Origin: Cycas panzhihuaensis
Taxonomy: Eukaryota > Cycadophyta
Assembly: GCA_023213395.1 (NCBI GenBank)
Contig: CM041465.1
Location: 10,416,001-10,480,000, forward strand
Direction: 5' to 3'
Length of the DNA stretch: 64,000 nt
Positions 58,470 through 64,000 of the stretch are shown one piece after another (the stretch's first letter is position 1; each line of letters opens with the position of its first letter). The notes beneath the pieces were generated by a model, which searched no databases, was not told where the DNA came from, and saw nothing but the letters and a program-made list of their open reading frames with translations. Both the position numbers and the translations under genes were made by a program.

Positions 58470-60060
58470 AGATGTTTCGCCCATGAAACTTTCATTTCTC
58501 AATTCAAGATGAAGCTTGATAAAATCAAAGGATTCCTAAGAAGCATCTTCTATACGCAATTGTTTCCATTTGATCAAATATTCTCGAATAGTTCTTGATT
58601 GTAGTTGGCATTCTCGAACTTTAAGGATAGGTTATGGTAATAAGATTAATTTGCCTTCTTCATCTAAGAGAGGCAAGCCTGTTTGTACCTACACATGATC
58701 TCCAATTTTCTTTTTAAGGCATGACACATGAAATACATTGTGTAATTTTGAGGTTGGAAGTTCTAGGGCATAAGCCACTACTCCAATTTTTTGTTGAACT
58801 CGAAAAGGACCATAAAATCAAGGACTCAATTTTTATTTTTGAGAGTTTTTTAATGATGCTTACATGTATGGTTGCAGCCTCACATAGACCCAATCTCCTA
58901 CTTCAAATATTCTTTCTGTTTGATATTTATCAGCTTGTTGTTTCATACGATTTCTTACTTATTCTAAATATCGCTTTAATATTTGAATTATATTCTGTGA
59001 TTCTTAGAGATAGTCATTAACTGTTGGAACCTTATTATCCTTTTTTAACCAATCTTTTAATTGAGTTGGTCGGTAGCCATATACTGATTGATAAGGGGTC
59101 ATTTTAATGGACAAATGGTAAGAAGAGTTATACTATGCTTCAGCTAAATGTAACCATTTGACCCACAAATGTTGTTTATTTGTTACATAATTTCATAAAT
59201 AATTCTCTAAACATTTGTTAATTGCTTTAGTTTGTCCATCTGTTTGCAGATGATAACTGGTACTCATATCTAGTTTTGTACATACTTATCAAAACATTTC
59301 TTTCTAGAAATGACTTAAGAATGGGGTCTCTGTCACTAATAATAGTCTACCGAAAGCCATGTAACTTATGAATTTCTTTGATAAATACTTCAACCAATTG
59401 CTGGTCTTTATAATTAGATTGGATGGGTATAAAATGAGCAAACTTTGTTAAACAATCCATAACCACATAGATAACATCTTTCCCTTTTGATTTTCATAAA
59501 CCTATGATAAAATCCATGCTAATACTTTTCCATTTTTGTTGTGGAATAGGAAGAGGCTAGAGTAGACCAGGAGGAGCAATACATTCATATTTATTAACTT
59601 GGCATACTGTGCATTCAACTATAAATTTCTTTATGCCCTCTTTCATTCCTTTCTAGAAAAATGATTGTTTGACTCATAAATATGTTTTATAAAATCCTTC
59701 ATGTCCTGTGGTAGGTACTACATGTGCCTCATTTAATATCTTGTTATGAAAGGTTGAGTTTGAACCTAAGAATATTCATCCTTTATACCATAGAATATCA
59801 TTTCTCCATTCAAATTTGTCTTCTTTTCCTTGTTGAATTCTTTGAATAAGTTGTTGAATGTCAGGATCTTTCACATACTCTAATTGTAAATCCATGATCC
59901 ATATCGGTTCTATCATTGAGACAGTCTTTGGTTGAGATTCTATATTCTCTTCATCTTTTCATGACAAGGCATCAACTACCACATTATTTTTACCTCTATT
60001 ATATATTATGTCGAAATTAAATGCTTGAATTTTACTTATCCATTTTTGTTGTTTAGGGGA
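58470..60060 (-). pseudogene. gypsy 2 integrase with C-terminal chromodomain
   Basis: Integrase: CQVNKYECIAPPGLL and KSISMDFIIGL near 59500-59600, [20 protein letters not shown] near 59210-59270. C-terminus: [14 protein letters not shown] near 58720, then REYLIKWKQLRIEDAS, stop (TGG changed to TAG), ESFDFIKLHLELR at 58500-58640: a chromodomain in the position and form of chromoviruses, where it directs insertion to marked chromatin. Confidence 0.82.
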
Positions 60061-61130
60061 TAATTCTTTTTGTCTTAGTAAATATTGTAAATTGTTATGA
60101 TCTGTCTTGACTATAAATTTGCTACCTAATAGATACTGACGCTATTTAACTAAAGCATGTATAATGACTAGCATTTCTTTATCATAAGTTGACTTGATAA
60201 TTTCTCAGTTGTTTAGCTTTCTACTTTCAAATGCAATGGGTTTACCTTCTTGCATTAGTACTGCACTGATTCCCGTTCCTGATGCATCACATTATATTAT
60301 AGAAAATTTAGAAAAATTAGGTGATGTAAGCATCGATAACTGGGTCATTATTTGCTTGACTTATTCAAAACATTTTGTTGCTTCTTCATTCCATTGAAAA
60401 GAATCTTTTTTTAATAAACAAGTTAAGACAACTATTCTCTGTGCATAATTTTTTACAAAACATTGATAATATCCTATTAAACCTAGAAATCCTTAGAGTT
60501 TCGTAATATTTTTGGGTATCAACCATTCTTGAATTGCCTTAACTTTCCCTGGGTCAGCTCTAATTCCTTCTTTTGATATAAGATGACCCAGATATTCTAT
60601 TTCTTTCATTCCAAAATAACATTTCAATTTGTTAGCATAGAACTTTTGTTCCTTTAAGGTACTCAATACTTGGTCAAGATGATTAATGTATTCTCCCCAT
60701 TGTTTACTGAATATTAATATGTCGTCAAAGAAGACTAAGATAAACTTCCCCAAGAAAGGTTTCAGAACTTGATTTATTATAGCTTGGAATGTGGCTGGGG
60801 CATTGGTTAGGCCAAAGGGCATTACCTTGAATTCATAATGACCATGGTATGTACTAGAGGTTGTTTTGTATGTATCTTTTGGTTTAATATGAATTTGTTG
60901 ATAACTTGATTTTAAATCAATTTTAGAAAATATTCTTCTCCATGTAATTTGTCTAGTAATTCATCAATTCTTGGTATAGGAAATTTATTTTTTATTATAA
61001 CTTTGTTTAGTTCTTAATAATCTATGCTCATATAGTAAGATCTATCTTTTTTGCTTACTAAGATTACCGATGCTACAAATGGGCTTTTACTGAGAGTTAT
61101 TGCTCCTATATCTGATAATTCTTGAACGAT
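60061..61130 (-). pseudogene. gypsy 2 reverse transcriptase and RNase H
   Basis: The RT frame 60822-60493 is open for 109 residues: MPFGLTNAPATFQAIINQVL, LVFFDDILIFSKQW (catalytic FFDD), YANKLKCYFGMKEIEYLGHLISKEGI. Upstream RT (ELNKVIIKNKFPIPRIDELLDKL) is at 61060-60930 with stops. RNase H follows below 60400 (CDASGTGI, NNxEIIKSTYDKEML). Confidence 0.9.
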
Positions 61131-61800
61131 CTTTTAAATCTCATTCTGATAATGATGTGGTTGTTTATAGGGCTGGATAACAATCAGATTAGTGCCTACT
61201 TCTAATTCATTTTGATGTTCAAATCCCTTATCTAGTGGTAATTCTACAAGAATATTTTGAAAAACTTCTTTATGTCTCTGGATGACCTTTTATAGGTCAT
61301 TTTCTTGTGTAGTTGGTTTAATTTCTACCTAGATTGAAAAAAGTTGAGCCATCGTACCATGATGTCCCTTCTTGATTAATTTTTCCATTTGTTTATAAGA
61401 TATCAGTTGGCTATTTCTAGGTTTTTCTCCTTGATGGACGATAATTCTTCCACCTTTCTTATATCTCATAAATAATTCTTCAAGATTCATCTCAAAAGTT
61501 CCCAAATTCTATAACCATTGTCTCCCTAGAATAATATCTACTCCACCAACATCTAATACATAAAAAATTTCTTTAAGAATAACATCACAAATTGAGATTT
61601 TAAGGTTTTCTTTCATTCCTTGTCCAGATATAACCTATCACCCTCAAACACATACTTGAAAAGGTGTTGTTCTAGATGGAAATAATTTTAAGTGTTGAGT
61701 TGATATTCTATCAATAAAATTATGAGTACTTCCATGATCGATCAAAATCATAATAGCTTGATTTTTAATAAATCCTCATAGTTTAAGCGTGTCAGATCTT
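61131..61800 (-). pseudogene. gypsy 2 protease and linker
   Basis: MILIDHGSTHNFIDRIS near 61750-61700 is the aspartic protease motif (D-H-G instead of D-S-G); YVLDVGGVDIILGRQWL near 61565-61515 is its C-terminal motif. The linker to RT has HKEVFQNILVELPLDKG near 61270. Confidence 0.75.
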
Positions 61801-63105
61801 GTCAAACCACTCATAGTTAAGAATGACATTTTTAAGATGTCCTCCTCCTGGTTATATTGGTACTTTTGATTTTTAATATTTTCTTTGACACATTCAGTAT
61901 CATCCTCTTCTTCAATTTCCCCATCCTCTACTACCAGAGATAATTTGATCGTATATAATTGATTTTTTTGACATTTATAATTAGGTGTTTATTTTTCAGC
62001 ACACCTGAAACAAAGATTCTTCTTTCATAATTCTTCTTGCTCAGCTCTTATTCTTTGAAGTAATGGTTGAACTGATCGATTAACTCTACGAGGTACAAGA
62101 CCATGTCATATAACTGAAGGAGGATTAGAACGAGCATACAGAAGAATATAGGGTCTTGTTCTTACCTTCTATAATTCATTGATCTTTCCTTCCTGTATTT
62201 TAGCTAGTTTTATTGCCTTATTCAGATCGTGAGGTTCTTAAATTTTGACATCGGCTTGGATCTCTGTTATCAGACCATCTATATATAGTTGGATAAGTTG
62301 ATTAGTTGGAATATCTTCTAACACATAGCTTAGCCTCATGAATGTTGCATTGTATTCTTCTACAGAACCTATTTGCTTTAATTTTCATAACTCATAATAA
62401 TAATCGCGATTAGATATAGTTTTAAATTGCTCAATGAATAAACACACTAATTCTTTCTAGGTGGGTAATTGATCTCGAAAAGAGGTTTGTTCGAGACACT
62501 ACCACCATTCACATACTATTCCATCCAAGTGTAGAGTGGCTATCAGAACTTGCTCTACCAGCTCAATCTGCATTAAGCAAAAATAATTTTCCATTTATTA
62601 TATCCACACTCTCGATTCATGTGATTTTTGCTCCAAACTGAAATGTTGTATCATAATTTTTTCTACTTTTTCTTTTTCTATGTTTGAATACTTTGTAGGA
62701 AGTTGAAGTAAGCTTGAAACCCTACTATTTTCTGTTCTTCAGGAGTTAAATTGCAATATTCATTAAGATACTTTCTAATAGCCTCATTTTAAAAATTAAT
62801 CAGTGATAATTAAGGCTCCAACTAGTTTCTTATAGTTTGATGTCTAATATGTGATTGTCGACTCATTGCTTCATATTTGAATCTGGCACAATCATATCCT
62901 CCTTCCTACTAGTCACTATGATTGTTAGTTTATTCAAAATTTGGTGTAAAGTATCATTCAAGAGGGCGTTTGACGTTTGGACTACGCTGTGGACTACTTG
63001 AGTGATTGGTTCGACAATCTCCTTATGAATGGTGTTATCTGCCATATCCTTAATGTTCATTATTTTAATGATTATGTAAGTGCGATTCCAACGATTCACT
63101 GTCAT
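61801..63105 (-). pseudogene. gypsy 2 gag
   Basis: Begins near 63063-63105 (MNIKDMADNTIHKEIVEP) with an open frame to 62863. The gag core lies at 62700-62100, interrupted. The zinc knuckle near 61990-62020 reads CFRCAEK, stop, TPNYKC, i.e. CCHC with the His changed to Asn. Confidence 0.65.
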
Positions 63106-63654
63106 GTTTAGGTTATTAGAGAAAATAGATAGTTGCTTCTTCTTCTATTGATTTCTTTTTTTATGTATAAGTCTCATGCACTAAATAAAACTTCAATGCC
63201 TACAATAATATTTTAGCTTTTGTCTTGATAGTATTCAAGATGACTCAACTAATCACCCTTGTAAAATATAATACTAAATTGGTTCAATGGATATTAGATT
63301 GGTTAAATAGGATAATTTATGAAGATGTTAGTTGTGAACAAATATTAATGAAACTGATGGGTTGAACAGATTGATGACTAGGAAAGCGATGAAGGTAGAA
63401 GGAATGAAAGGTGGTAATGAATGTAAGGACGAGAAATTAAATAATCACCTTGTGTTAAGTGATAATATAAATAATTGTATAGTAATCATAAAAGAAAGAT
63501 GTATGAGATATACTAAATATTAAAATATATTATGAATATAAATGTTAATAATGATATGATATTGTGAATATATTATTACATATGAGTAATTATATGAATA
63601 CTATGTTAAATTATTGAGTGTGAATATATAACCATTAAAGGACTTTATTTAGGT

Positions 63655-63685
<31 letters not shown>

Positions 63686-64000
63686 GTTTATTTATGAAAG
63701 ATTAATTGTTATGTAAGGTACAATAGATATATTAATATATATATCTCATAACTATATAACTACAAGATAAAATATAAGAATAAAAATACATATGAATTAA
63801 CTATTATTAATATGATAATATCATGTAACGATGGTGAACGACGCATTTTAGTATAAAGATAACAATATATATGAATTAATGGGGAAACAACTATCCAAAA
63901 ACTTCTAGAAAGACACTGAACGTAGATGGAAGGAATGAGATGGTTATCAGGATGCGAAGGAAGTAGTCACCACAGACTAGAAAATGAAGATAGAGAATGT
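63106..64000. other. AT-rich DNA right of gypsy 2
   Basis: No ORF of note. Holds a short (TA)n tract at about 63658-63686. May contain the 5' LTR of gypsy 2, but I could not match it to the LTR at 58455. Confidence 0.4.

Larger units (their letters stand above)
42460..61207 (+). repeat. Segmental tandem duplication, copy B
   Basis: Collinear with 8933-42438 but without the GC-rich element and the LINE. It preserves uninterrupted targets for both, so it gives the pre-insertion state. Length about 18.7 kb. Confidence 0.88.
58456..63105 (-). mobile_element. Ty3/gypsy chromovirus 'gypsy 2', copy B with gag and protease
   Basis: Minus strand, purine tract AAGAGGGAGGAAT at 58456-58468, then chromodomain, integrase, RNase H, RT, protease and gag in rightward order. 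It extends past the duplicated unit (61207), so this is the original, longer copy. No PBS or 5' LTR could be identified after 63105. Confidence 0.85.

Overview
This window is a stretch of land-plant nuclear heterochromatin, most likely from a large repeat-rich genome; a gymnosperm is possible, but the sequence does not prove it. The evidence is layer upon layer of decayed Ty1/copia and Ty3/gypsy LTR retrotransposons with initiator-Met-tRNA primer sites, a plant L1-type LINE tail, and fragments of typical plant genes (LIFEGUARD/BI-1-like, nuclear-speckle RRM protein, PPR, plant mobile domain). I see no intact host gene, no rRNA or tRNA gene and no CRISPR array. Almost every coding region is broken by stops or frameshifts.

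Layout. 1-2445: truncated minus-strand copy of a chimeric copia-type element carrying host gene pieces. 2446-4966: AT-rich non-coding DNA with a ~200 bp (TA)n tract. 4967-6097: gag-only copia relic ending in an LTR. 6305-11067: a complete non-autonomous copia-type element (299 bp LTRs, ATTTT target duplication, PBS, PPT) holding gag-like sequence plus LIFEGUARD, RRM and PPR fragments. 11281-15009: plus-strand copia body (gag to RNase H), 5'-truncated. 15010-35493: minus-strand gypsy element (gypsy 1) inserted in the copia RNase H. 19519-33466: a GC-rich 13.9 kb plus-strand gypsy-type element (2.57 kb LTRs, GGTGC target duplication) inserted in the gag of gypsy 1. 35499-36692: copia tail, its 3' LTR and an inverted pair of LTR ends. 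38829-42438: minus-strand chromodomain gypsy (gypsy 2) with a LINE inserted at 41253.

The region 8933-42438 is then repeated head to tail as 42460-61207, without the GC-rich element and without the LINE. The ancestral unit was about 18.7 kb. Shared insertion points and the shared GAACT target duplication show this is a segmental tandem duplication, not independent insertions. The order of events is therefore: copia, then gypsy 1 into copia, then tandem duplication, then GC-rich element and LINE into copy A only. Past 61207 gypsy 2 continues through protease and gag to about 63105, followed by AT-rich DNA.

The most interesting object is the GC-rich element. Its pol is internally deleted (start of RT joined in frame to the integrase tail). 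It carries an antisense, apparently intron-containing plant-mobile-domain gene, and a second (RVT_3-type) RNase H next to its 3' LTR. The chimeric copia family that has mobilised three different host gene fragments is the second. Functionally these are passengers and relics; nothing here looks like a working host pathway.
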